A stretch of DNA of 34,697 bases from Bacteroidota bacterium (GTDB lineage Bacteria; Bacteroidota; Bacteroidia; Flavobacteriales; Flavobacteriaceae). The notes below the pieces were generated by a model, which saw only the letters and a program-made list of their open reading frames with translations, was not told where the DNA came from and did not search any database. Below are positions 23,253 to 31,554 of the stretch, piece by piece (position 1 is the stretch's first letter; every line of letters begins with the position of its first letter). A program made the translations under genes and the position numbers. The stretch is taken from contig CANHHG010000016.1 in the NCBI GenBank assembly GCA_947460615.1, positions 1 to 34,697 of the forward strand. The letters are read 5' to 3'.

Positions 23253-24665
23253 TTATTTTAAAGTGGTTGGACATACAAAAAGTGTTAATGGAACATTTGT
23301 GGTTCGAATTCCACTAATTCCCTTTTCAATATTTGTAAAATGGTGCAATCCTCTTGATTTTAATATTGAAGCCATTATTACTGAACGATAACCACCGGCA
23401 CAATGCAAAAAGAAATTTTCGTTTTTTGGAACTAAATCTAAATGGGTGTTTAGGGTGTCTAACGGTAAGTTTATTGCGTTTTCAACGTGTTCTGCCTCAA
23501 ATTCACTTGGTTTTCGGGCATCTACAATGATGCTTTGCTTATTAACTTCATTTGAAAATTGTTCTGGTGAAATCGAATAAATACTGTCCGTCTCATATCC
23601 TGATTTTTTCCAAGCGTCAATTCCTCCTTCAAGGTAACCTAAGACATTGTCAAAACCAACTCTAGAAAGTCGAGTTATCGTTTCATTCTCCATCCCATTT
23701 GGGGTAATCAATAAAATGGCCTGTTTTGTATTCATGATTAACGAACCTACCCAAGGTGCAAAATTTCCTTGTATTCCTATAAAAATTGATCTTGGTATAT
23801 GGCATTTTACAAAATCATTTTCATGGCGAACATCTAAAATTATTGCGTCAGTATCATTTGCAATAGAATTAAATTCGTCGGGGCTTAAAGGTTTTTTAGA
23901 CTTATCAATAACTGAATCTAAACTTGCATAACCTTTAATGTTCATCATTACATTTTGAGGAAAATAGGCTGGAGGAGCTCCTAAACCATCTAATACTTCG
24001 GCAGTAAATTCTTTTTTAGTCATATTGGCTCTTAGAGCATAATTTGTTTTCTTTTGATTTCCTAAAGTGTCTGTGGTTTCCTTGCTCATATTTTTTCCAC
24101 ATGCACTTCCGGCACCATGACTAGGATAAACAATTAAATCATCAGATAAGGGCATGATTTTGTTTCGTAATGAATCAAATAAATAGGAAGCTAGTTTTTC
24201 TTGAGTTAATTCTTTCTCTAACGATTGTGCTAAATCAGGTCTTCCTACATCACCGATGAATAGGGTGTCACCAGTAATAAGTCCATGTTCTTTTCCGGAT
24301 TGATCAATTAGTAAGTAGCAAGTACTTTCCATTGTATGTCCAGGTGTGTGAATTGCTTTTATGGTGTAATCACCCACTTTGAACTCTTGATTATCGGTTG
24401 CAACAATTGCCTCAAACTCAGGTTTTGCTGTTGGCCCAAATACAATTTTTCCACCTGTTTTATTGGCTAAATCCAAATGTCCTGAAACAAAATCAGCATG
24501 GAAATGAGTTTCAAAAATGTACTTTATTTTGGCATGATCTATATTGGCTTTGTCAATGTAAGGCTGAACTTCTCTTAATGGATCAAATAGAGCAACTTCT
24601 CCTTTATTTTCTATGTAATAAGCAGCTTGAGCAATACATCCGGTATAAATTTGTTCAATTTTCAT
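23253..24665 (-). CDS. Persulfide dioxygenase-like metallo-beta-lactamase with two rhodanese domains
   Basis: This 470-residue protein resembles ETHE1/PDO enzymes, which oxidise glutathione persulfide to sulfite, fused to sulfur-transferring rhodaneses. The beta-lactamase domain covers residues 1-235, with HFHAD at 54-58, His110 (TPGH) and Asp133 (TGDTLF). In ETHE1 the iron ligands correspond to His54, His110 and Asp133. His183 is in PSHGAGSACG. The first rhodanese domain (about 270-355) has no Cys in its active loop (LLITPNG) and is probably inactive. The second (about 370-465) keeps Cys422 in LHCAGGYRS. The TauE/SafE gene lies 23 nt upstream on the same strand, which points to export of the sulfite made. 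Glyoxalase II-like activity is an alternative, but the rhodanese fusion favours sulfur. Confidence 0.92.
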   Translation of the reverse strand: MKIEQIYTGCIAQAAYYIENKGEVALFDPLREVQPYIDKANIDHAKIKYIFETHFHADFVSGHLDLANKTGGKIVFGPTAKPEFEAIVATDNQEFKVGDYTIKAIHTPGHTMESTCYLLIDQSGKEHGLITGDTLFIGDVGRPDLAQSLEKELTQEKLASYLFDSLRNKIMPLSDDLIVYPSHGAGSACGKNMSKETTDTLGNQKKTNYALRANMTKKEFTAEVLDGLGAPPAYFPQNVMMNIKGYASLDSVIDKSKKPLSPDEFNSIANDTDAIILDVRHENDFVKCHIPRSIFIGIQGNFAPWVGSLIMNTKQAILLITPNGMENETITRLSRVGFDNVLGYLEGGIDAWKKSGYETDSIYSISPEQFSNEVNKQSIIVDARKPSEFEAEHVENAINLPLDTLNTHLDLVPKNENFFLHCAGGYRSVIMASILKSRGLHHFTNIEKGISGIRTTNVPLTLFVCPTTLK

Positions 24666-24688
24666 TTTGGGATTTTGTTTGGTAATGT

Positions 24689-25483
24689 TTAGAATAAAAC
24701 TTCTTTTGTTAGTATAAAAATGGCCATTGTTAGTACAAACCAGCCGAATATTTTTTTCAAACTTCGGTCATTAAAATAACGACTGATATAGATTCCAATA
24801 AATATTCCGGTCATCGCAAATGCAGCGAATAAAAATAAGAAATTCCAATTTGGATTTATATTATGGACATCACCCGAAAAACCAATTAAGGAATTACAAG
24901 CAATAATAAATAAAGATGTTCCAATCGCTTTTTTTATGGGTAATTTAGCAAAATGTACTAATGCGGGGATAATCAAAAAACCTCCGCCAGCACCAATCAA
25001 TCCTATTAAAATCCCCACGCAAAAAATTTGAAATACAATCAGATGGATGGTTGTTTTTTTTTCTTTAACCTCTGAAGTTGTCATTTTTGGTGTCTTAAGC
25101 ATTGATAATGCGGCAAAAAACATCACTACTGCAAATAACACCATTAAAAATAAATCCTTGGTAATGGTAAAATTACTATTTTGAATTATTATTTCTGGGA
25201 TGGAATGAACAATATATTTTCTTGTAATATAAACCGAAATCAAGGAAGGAATTGCAAATAGCAAACCCGTTTTTATAACTACATTACCCTTTTTTAAATT
25301 AATTAAAGTTCCAAATGTAGAAGTTATACCAACGATGAAAAGGGAATAAGAAGAGGCAATTACAGGATTAAAATTTAAAATATAAACCAATACAGGAACA
25401 GTTAATATAGAACCTCCGCCTCCGGTTAAACCGAGAATCATCCCAATTAATAGTGCGCAAAAATATTCTATAAATTCAAACAT
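24689..25483 (-). CDS. TauE/SafE-family sulfite/sulfur anion exporter
   Basis: This integral membrane protein belongs to TauE/SafE (DUF81), whose members move sulfite and related sulfur compounds or organic anions. I choose the ATG at 25483 (264 residues). An in-frame TTG at 25504 would add seven residues and lies on top of the promoter element. There are about eight hydrophobic segments in two repeats, each with the Gly-rich motif: GMILGLTGGGGSIL near the start and LIGLIGAGGGFLIIPAL in the middle. The persulfide dioxygenase-like gene follows 23 nt downstream, so the pair forms a likely sulfide/persulfide detoxification unit. The transported ion is inferred from family and neighbour, not shown. 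Confidence 0.9.
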   Translation of the reverse strand: MFEFIEYFCALLIGMILGLTGGGGSILTVPVLVYILNFNPVIASSYSLFIVGITSTFGTLINLKKGNVVIKTGLLFAIPSLISVYITRKYIVHSIPEIIIQNSNFTITKDLFLMVLFAVVMFFAALSMLKTPKMTTSEVKEKKTTIHLIVFQIFCVGILIGLIGAGGGFLIIPALVHFAKLPIKKAIGTSLFIIACNSLIGFSGDVHNINPNWNFLFLFAAFAMTGIFIGIYISRYFNDRSLKKIFGWFVLTMAIFILTKEVLF

Positions 25484-25501
25484 AATTAGTTTAATAATTT
25501 T

Positions 25502-25509
25502 CAAATTTA
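25502..25509 (-). promoter_or_regulatory. Candidate -7 promoter element for the TauE-persulfide dioxygenase unit
   Basis: The - strand reads TAAATTTG (TAnnTTTG), 18 nt before the ATG at 25483. The upstream TTG is not at the ideal place. Its position supports the choice of the ATG rather than the TTG at 25504. Confidence 0.45.
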
Positions 25510-25610
25510 GGAAAAATAAATTGGAGTGAATTAATAAATTTTAAATACTTTAACTAAAAATTATTATTCGTTTTTGTCTCTAAAACATAAATTATATTAA
25601 TTTTATTTTC

Positions 25611-26729
25611 ATGAAAAATGAATTTAGAAAAGGTTTTTATTTTAAGCAATATGAAGCGCCATTTCAATCGCCATTTGATAGACTTTTTGAAGTATTTAAA
25701 GAGTTAATAACCCATACCTCAGGTGACTTTGACGAGGCAATCGATTGGTTACGAGAGTTGGATAAAGAATATAAATTGACCGACTCAAGTTACACAATTG
25801 ATGATTTTATTGAAGATTTAAAGAAAAAGGGATATATTCGAGAAGAACTAAAAGAGGATGGTTCATCTGGAACAAGTATAACCGCCAAAACAGAACGTGC
25901 AATTCGCCAACAGGCTTTGGATCAAATTTTTGGGTATTTGAAGCGTTCCGGTAATGGAAATCATAAGACAAAACATTCAGGAAATGGCGACGAGCATACA
26001 GGTGAATTACGTGAGTTTCATTTTGGAGATGCATTAGAACAAATTTCACTAACTGAAAGTTTGCGTAACGCACAAATTAACAATGGAGTAGGAGATTTTC
26101 AATTGACAGAAAAGGATTTGGTTGTTGAAGAGACCCAATTCAAATCACAAATGAGTACGGTATTAATGATCGACATCAGCCACAGTATGATTCTGTATGG
26201 TGAAGACCGTATTACTCCTGCAAAAAAAGTCGCCATGGCATTGGCCGAATTGATAACCACCAGGTACCCAAAAGACACTCTAGATATTTTAGTTTTTGGT
26301 AATGATGCTTGGACCATTGCCATTCGTGATTTACCGTATTTGAAAGTGGGTCCTTATCATACCAATACTGTTGCAGGTTTACAACTAGCGATGGATTTGC
26401 TTCGGCGAAAGCGCAATACCAACAAGCAAATATTTATGATTACTGATGGAAAACCGAGTTGTGTTCGTGAAAAAGACGGTGATTATTATATGAATAGCAA
26501 CGGATTAGATGAATACATCGTTAATAAATGCTATAGCCAAGCGCAACAAGCAAGAAAATTACACATTCCAATTACCACCTTTATGATTGCAAATGATCCC
26601 TACTTGCAGAAATTTGTCAATCGTTTTACAGAAGAAAATCAAGGAAAAGCTTTTTATACCGGTTTAAAAGGATTGGGTGAAATGATATTTGAAGATTACG
26701 AAACCAATCGAAAAAAACGAATAAAATAG
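25611..26729 (+). CDS. VWA-domain protein paired with AAA+ ATPase (chelatase-like)
   Basis: This 372-residue cytosolic protein has a von Willebrand A domain from about residue 182 to the end. The MIDAS metal site is intact: Asp188, Ser190 and Ser192 in MIDISHSMILYG, and a later Asp in MITDGKPS. The N-terminal half is charged and helical, with a Gly/His/Lys-rich patch (SGNGNHKTKHSGNGDEHTG) of low complexity. Such VWA proteins act with MoxR/ChlI-type AAA+ partners, as in metal chelatases or maturation ATPases. The partner gene follows 32 nt downstream. The substrate of the pair is unknown; the chlorophyll pathway is not suggested by anything nearby. Confidence 0.88.
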   Translation: MKNEFRKGFYFKQYEAPFQSPFDRLFEVFKELITHTSGDFDEAIDWLRELDKEYKLTDSSYTIDDFIEDLKKKGYIREELKEDGSSGTSITAKTERAIRQQALDQIFGYLKRSGNGNHKTKHSGNGDEHTGELREFHFGDALEQISLTESLRNAQINNGVGDFQLTEKDLVVEETQFKSQMSTVLMIDISHSMILYGEDRITPAKKVAMALAELITTRYPKDTLDILVFGNDAWTIAIRDLPYLKVGPYHTNTVAGLQLAMDLLRRKRNTNKQIFMITDGKPSCVREKDGDYYMNSNGLDEYIVNKCYSQAQQARKLHIPITTFMIANDPYLQKFVNRFTEENQGKAFYTGLKGLGEMIFEDYETNRKKRIK

Positions 26730-26761
26730 GTTAATAATAAATAGAAAGATAATTTAATAAT

Positions 26762-28225
26762 ATGAAAATAGATACCATAACTACTTTAGGAGAATTAAAG
26801 ACTACAGGTTACCAGAGCAAAAGTATTAAAGACGAGTTACGAAACAACCTTAGAGAAAAAATAAAATCTGGAAAACCAGTATTTGAAGGTGTTCACGGAT
26901 TTGAAAATACGGTAATTCCAGAATTAGAACGAGCTATATTATCTAGACACAATATAAATTTATTAGGACTTCGTGGCCAAGCCAAAACAAGATTAGCCCG
27001 TTTAATGATTGAATTGTTAGATGAATACATGCCTATAGTTGCTGGTTCTGAAATCAACGATGATCCTTTGAAACCCATTTCCCGTTTTGCTAAGGATTTA
27101 ATTGCAACAGAAGGAGATAAAACTCCAATTCATTGGATTCATAGGAGCGAAAGATTCTTCGAAAAGTTAGCAACTCCTGATGTTACGGTGGCAGATTTAA
27201 TTGGGGATGTAGACCCAATAAAAGCCGCAAATTTAAAATTATCGTATGCAGATGACCGGGTGATTCACTTTGGGATGATACCAAGAGCCAACCGTTGTAT
27301 ATTTGTAATTAACGAATTACCGGATTTACAAGCTCGGATTCAAGTGGCTTTGTTTAATATTTTGCAAGAAGGCGACATCCAAATTCGTGGATTTAAATTG
27401 AGGATGCCATTGGAAATGCAATTTGTTTTTACAGCAAATCCGGAAGATTATACAAATCGAGGAAGTATTGTTACTCCTTTGAAAGATAGAATTGGTTCGC
27501 AAATTCTAACGCATTATCCGGAAACCATTAAAATTGCAAGAACAATAACAGAGCAAGAAGCAAAGTTGGATCAATTACAAAGTGATGTTGTTTACGTACC
27601 TTCATTAGCTAAAGACTTATTAGAGCAAATTGTTTTTGAAGCGCGGGAGAGTGAATATATTGACAATAAAAGTGGAGTGAGTGCGCGATTGAGTATTACA
27701 GCTTATGAGAATTTATTGAGTACTGCCGAACGTAGGGCTTTAAAATCTGGATTAGATAAAACTTCTGTTAGATTGTCCGATTTTATGGGAATTATTCCAG
27801 CAATTACTGGTAAAGTCGAACTAGTATACGAAGGAGAGCAAGAGGGAGCGGCAGTTGTTGCTCAGCATTTAATTGGTGATGCCATTCATACTTTTTTACC
27901 AGCTTATTTTCCAAAGATTGAAAAATTAGAAAAACAAGAGGAAAAAACAGCTTATTCTGATTTAATAGAATGGTTTTTTACCGAAAGTGGTTTTGAATTA
28001 TTAGACGATGCTTCAGAGGAGGATTACAAGTCAACTTTAGATTCAATTGCTCCTCTTGCAATTTTAATAAAAAAATACCAACCTCAACTAGATAGCGAGG
28101 ATACTTATTTTATGAAAGAGTTTGTTTTATGGGCTTTAGTAGAATACGATAAATTGAGTAAAGATAGAATTTCTCAAGGGTATCAGTTCAGCGATATTTA
28201 TGGAAATTACATCAATAAATTGTAA
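26762..28225 (+). CDS. AAA+ ATPase related to magnesium chelatase subunit I
   Basis: This 487-residue protein is an AAA+ ATPase of the MoxR/ChlI-like branch, the expected partner of the VWA protein just upstream. Walker A is GLRGQAKT at 69-76. Walker B reads FVINE at 181-185, so the usual Asp is Asn184 while the catalytic Glu185 remains. ALFNILQEGDIQIRG (196-210) is the helix-2-like insert. Sensor 1 is Asn226 in FVFTANPED, and KDRIGSQI (241-248) carries the likely arginine finger. The C-terminal third is helical and acidic. I assume it forms a ring that remodels a metal-bearing target, but the target is not seen. A strong palindromic terminator ends the unit. Confidence 0.88.
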   Translation: MKIDTITTLGELKTTGYQSKSIKDELRNNLREKIKSGKPVFEGVHGFENTVIPELERAILSRHNINLLGLRGQAKTRLARLMIELLDEYMPIVAGSEINDDPLKPISRFAKDLIATEGDKTPIHWIHRSERFFEKLATPDVTVADLIGDVDPIKAANLKLSYADDRVIHFGMIPRANRCIFVINELPDLQARIQVALFNILQEGDIQIRGFKLRMPLEMQFVFTANPEDYTNRGSIVTPLKDRIGSQILTHYPETIKIARTITEQEAKLDQLQSDVVYVPSLAKDLLEQIVFEARESEYIDNKSGVSARLSITAYENLLSTAERRALKSGLDKTSVRLSDFMGIIPAITGKVELVYEGEQEGAAVVAQHLIGDAIHTFLPAYFPKIEKLEKQEEKTAYSDLIEWFFTESGFELLDDASEEDYKSTLDSIAPLAILIKKYQPQLDSEDTYFMKEFVLWALVEYDKLSKDRISQGYQFSDIYGNYINKL

Positions 28226-28227
28226 AT

Positions 28228-28263
28228 AAAAAGGGGTTTAAACAATTGTTTAAACCCCTTTTT
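28228..28263. terminator. Bidirectional terminator, 36-bp perfect palindrome
   Basis: The stretch AAAAAGGGGTTTAAAC...GTTTAAACCCCTTTTT is a perfect palindrome centred on AATT. It forms a stem of GGGGTTTAAAC with its complement and U-tracts on both strands. It separates the converging AAA+ gene and J-domain/KTSC gene. Confidence 0.9.
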
Positions 28264-28270
28264 ATTTAAA

Positions 28271-28711
28271 TTAATCTTGGTTAATTGTTTTTCTCCAAGT
28301 AAAAGCATTTAAAATGTGTCTTTTTGCGAATCTACCAGGAGAATCAGCATTTACCATTTTAACGTAAGTTGCTTTAGGGACACTGATATATTCGTAAATG
28401 CTTCCATTTGAAAAATTTATAATTAATCGGCCATCAACAAATTTATAATCTGTGATTGTGGAAGTGCTAATCGTTTCAGTATATTCCGGTAAGTTTTGTT
28501 TGATAGTTTCTGGATTGATACTTACCAAAAAGTGATAAGCTTCAATTATTTTTTTACTATTTTCTTCAGCAGCTTTTAAACCTTCTTCATCACCTTGAAA
28601 TTTATCAGGATGTGCATCTTTCATTGCATTTCGATAAATCGTTTTCAAATCCTTTAAATCTACAGTTTTATCAACGTTTAGTAATTTTCTGTATTCAACT
28701 ATTTTTTTCAT
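28271..28711 (-). CDS. J-domain protein with C-terminal KTSC domain
   Basis: This 146-residue protein joins a short J domain (about residues 5-65, with the diagnostic HPD at 34-36) to a KTSC domain (about 80-146; ends VPKATYVKMVNADSPGRFAKRHIL). The J domain should bind DnaK-type chaperones and stimulate their ATPase. KTSC is a small domain found alone or fused to nucleic-acid or chaperone proteins, with no firmly assigned function. No zinc-finger or Gly/Phe region is present, so this is not DnaJ itself. It has an almost ideal promoter upstream (TTG-N19-TACCTTTG) with a leader of about 65 nt, and ends at the palindromic terminator. Confidence 0.9.
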   Translation of the reverse strand: MKKIVEYRKLLNVDKTVDLKDLKTIYRNAMKDAHPDKFQGDEEGLKAAEENSKKIIEAYHFLVSINPETIKQNLPEYTETISTSTITDYKFVDGRLIINFSNGSIYEYISVPKATYVKMVNADSPGRFAKRHILNAFTWRKTINQD

Positions 28712-28782
28712 AAACTTATTAAATAAGCGTCTTTAAAATGATATAATTTATTTTACATACATTAAAAATGACAAATTTTTTG

Positions 28783-28812
28783 CAAAGGTACATTTAAATA
28801 AAACAATTCCAA
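28783..28812 (-). promoter_or_regulatory. Consensus Bacteroidota promoter for the J-domain/KTSC gene
   Basis: On the - strand TTG (28810-28812) is followed after exactly 19 nt by TACCTTTG (28783-28790), matching TTG-N19-TAnnTTTG. The predicted start lies about 65 nt before the ATG at 28711. This and the tRNA-Tyr promoter are the two strongest in the window. Confidence 0.75.
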
Positions 28813-28923
28813 TTATTTTAAAATAAAAAGCCAATTTGTAGACAATCAAAACGATTAATATTTCGTATATTGTAAATTCTTTTTAATCAAATTTTGATAT
28901 TTATACAGTCAATTCCAAAATAC

Positions 28924-29415
28924 ATGAAAAATTTAATACTTATTAGACATGCAAAATCAAGTTGGGATAAACCAGTTATTGATAAAGACAGAGAGTTAAC
29001 CGAAAGAGGTAAAAACGATGCTATACTAGTTTCAAAGGAGAGTAGAGTTTTGCTTGAAGATCATTTTGTTCTATTTAGTAGTAATGCCAGGAGAGCATTG
29101 GAGACAGCTACTATTTTCGCAGCTAATTATTCACTACCCTTGAATGAAATTATTGTTAACGAAGATTTGTATACATTTGATGAAAATCAGTTAGAGATAG
29201 TAATTAAATCATTAAACAATGATTTAGAAAATGTTATTCTTTTTGGTCATAATGCGGCATTAACAAATTTTGTTAATAAATTTGGCGATATATTTATTGA
29301 AAATGTTCCGACTTCAGGTTTAATTTGGATTAAATTTAATAATCCGAAATGGAGTATATTAAAAAAAGGGATAATACAAAAAATACTATTTCCTAGAGAT
29401 TTAAAATATGAATAA
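28924..29415 (+). CDS. sixA: SixA-like phosphohistidine phosphatase
   Basis: This 163-residue enzyme is a small histidine phosphatase of the SixA branch, which removes phosphate from phosphohistidine on proteins. I choose the ATG at 28924; a TTG 30 nt upstream would add ten residues before the family's start. The catalytic RHAKSSWDKP is at residues 8-17 with His9. The second Arg/His region is SNARRALETA, and the HN motif FGHNAALTNF is near 117-126. The stop overlaps the ppk1 ATG by 8 nt, so both are made together. Ppk1 works through a phosphohistidine, which makes a functional link possible but unproven. Other histidine phosphatases of this size are alternatives. Confidence 0.88.
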   Translation: MKNLILIRHAKSSWDKPVIDKDRELTERGKNDAILVSKESRVLLEDHFVLFSSNARRALETATIFAANYSLPLNEIIVNEDLYTFDENQLEIVIKSLNNDLENVILFGHNAALTNFVNKFGDIFIENVPTSGLIWIKFNNPKWSILKKGIIQKILFPRDLKYE

Positions 29416-31522
29416 AATTATAGAATACCAATATATAGATAGAGAAAAAAGCTGGTTGGCTTTTAATGCGAGGGTACTTCAAGAAGCTTCTGATGAAAAT
29501 GTACCATTATTAGACCGTTTGCGTTTTTTAGGGATTTTTTCAAACAATTTAGATGAATTTTTCCGAGTTCGATTTGCTGCAATTCGAAGATTGAGTTTGT
29601 CAGGGATTTCTGGTGAGAAAGTACTTATGGGAATTAGTGCAAATCAATTGGTAAAAGATATTACCGAAATTGTAATTGAACAACAAACAGAAAGTTTGAG
29701 GATATTAAAAATTATAGAAGATAAATTACAAGCTCAAAATATATTCATTATAGACGAAAGTCAAATTACAAGTGAACAAGAGAATTTTATCAAAGATTTT
29801 TTTATTCAAAAAGTAAGTCCTGCCTTGGTAACCATTATTTTAAATGACTTGGCTGAATTTCCTGTACTGAAAGACACGCTTGGTTATTTAGCGGTTAAGT
29901 TAGTGATGAAGCCAGATCTGGAGTTGGACAGTTCAGAATCGATTAAACCCAAAAAAGAAATTCGTTACGCAGTAATCGAAATTCCTAAATCCATTAATCG
30001 TTTTGTGGTTTTACCTTCAGTAGATGATAAACAATATGTGATTCTTTTAGACGATGTAATTCGACATAATTTATCTAGTTTATTTAATATTTTTGAATAC
30101 GAGAGTATCTCTGCACACATGATAAAAATTACTCGCGATGCTCAATTAGATATTGATAGCGACATGAGTAAAAGTATGCTTGAAAAAATTGCAACAAGTG
30201 TTAAAGATAGAAGAATAGGGGAGCCCGTGCGTTTTGTTTATGATCAATCCATTGGAAAAGATACTCTGAAATTTTTTCTTACTAATATGGGTATTGATGC
30301 TTCTGATAGCATTATTCCCGGCGGAAGATATCACAATAGACGTGATTTTATGGATTTTCCAAATTTAGGTAGGTTTGATTTATTATATGAGCCAAAAATA
30401 CCATTACCTGTTGAGGGATTAAGTCTTGAAGGGAGTATTCTAAATAAAATTGCTAAGAAAGATTATCTTGTTAATGCACCATATCAGTCGTTTTCTTATA
30501 TTATTAAATTTTTGAGAGAAGCTGCTTTGGATCCACAGGTAACTGCAATTAAAATTACGTTGTACCGATTAGCAAAAAACTCTCAGGTAATTAGTTCATT
30601 GATTAATGCAGCAAAAAACGGTAAGAAAGTTACCGTTCAAATTGAGTTGCAAGCCCGTTTTGATGAAGCAAGCAATATTTCTTATGCAGAACAAATGCAA
30701 ACAGAGGGAATTGAATTGATTTTCGGGATTAAAGGATTAAAAGTTCATAGTAAAATTTGTCTCGTTGAAAGAATTCAAAGTGGGAAATTAGTTCGTTATG
30801 GTTTTATTTCAACTGGTAATTTTAATGAAGCTACTGCAAGAGTTTACACCGATGTGACTTTATTTACTGGTCATCAACAAATATTAAAAGATGTTTCTAA
30901 AATATTTGATTTCTTTAATGTGAATTATCGAGTACATCGATACAAACATTTAATTGTTTCTCCGCATTATACCCGTTCTAAAATAAATAAATTAGTTGAA
31001 CGTGAAATTACTAATGCACAGAATGGTAAAACGGCTTATATCAAGCTTAAATTGAATAGTTTGACAGATATTCAATTAATTGATAAATTATATGACGCAA
31101 GTAATGCCGGTGTTACTGTACAGCTTCAAATTAGGGGAATTTGTTCATTAATTCCAGGTGTTAAAGGGATGAGTTCAAATATTGAAGCCATTAGTATTGT
31201 TGATAATTACTTAGAACACGCTAGAATATACATTTTTGCCAATGACAATGATCCTGAAGTATTCATTTCTTCAGCAGATTTTATGACCAGAAATATTGAC
31301 GGAAGAGTTGAGGTTACCTGTCCAATTTATGATGAAAGAATAAAAACGGAGTTAATAGATATTTTTAATATAGGTTGGAAGGGTAATGTAAAATCGAGAT
31401 TACATTCTGATAAATTAGACAATAAATATCGATTAAAAGATAATAATCCTGTTTTTAGAGCCCAACAAGAAATGTACAATTACTATTTAAATCGACTTGA
31501 TGTTGTTACTGAACAACTATAA
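29408..31522 (+). CDS. ppk1: Polyphosphate kinase 1
   Basis: Ppk1 makes inorganic polyphosphate from ATP, reversibly, through a phosphohistidine intermediate. The 704-residue length is typical. The N-terminal domain starts EKSWLAFNARVLQEASDENVPLLDRLRFLGIFSNNLDEFFRVR, of which NNLDEFF is a hallmark. The two catalytic-domain histidines are His447 (LKVHSKICLVE), the expected phosphorylated residue, and His604 (LEHARIYIF). Further marks are YGFISTGNFNEATA and SADFMTRN. It starts inside sixA and is followed 32 nt later by the exopolyphosphatase, so synthesis and breakdown of polyphosphate lie in one run. Confidence 0.97.
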   Translation: MNKIIEYQYIDREKSWLAFNARVLQEASDENVPLLDRLRFLGIFSNNLDEFFRVRFAAIRRLSLSGISGEKVLMGISANQLVKDITEIVIEQQTESLRILKIIEDKLQAQNIFIIDESQITSEQENFIKDFFIQKVSPALVTIILNDLAEFPVLKDTLGYLAVKLVMKPDLELDSSESIKPKKEIRYAVIEIPKSINRFVVLPSVDDKQYVILLDDVIRHNLSSLFNIFEYESISAHMIKITRDAQLDIDSDMSKSMLEKIATSVKDRRIGEPVRFVYDQSIGKDTLKFFLTNMGIDASDSIIPGGRYHNRRDFMDFPNLGRFDLLYEPKIPLPVEGLSLEGSILNKIAKKDYLVNAPYQSFSYIIKFLREAALDPQVTAIKITLYRLAKNSQVISSLINAAKNGKKVTVQIELQARFDEASNISYAEQMQTEGIELIFGIKGLKVHSKICLVERIQSGKLVRYGFISTGNFNEATARVYTDVTLFTGHQQILKDVSKIFDFFNVNYRVHRYKHLIVSPHYTRSKINKLVEREITNAQNGKTAYIKLKLNSLTDIQLIDKLYDASNAGVTVQLQIRGICSLIPGVKGMSSNIEAISIVDNYLEHARIYIFANDNDPEVFISSADFMTRNIDGRVEVTCPIYDERIKTELIDIFNIGWKGNVKSRLHSDKLDNKYRLKDNNPVFRAQQEMYNYYLNRLDVVTEQL

Positions 31523-31554
31523 ATTCTTAATTAATTTAGCCCATAAATAATTGA

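Noticed and set aside
28228-28263. 36-bp perfect palindrome as a possible mobile-element end or recombination site
   Set aside because: It lies between the ends of two converging genes with U-tracts on both sides; a bidirectional terminator explains it fully.
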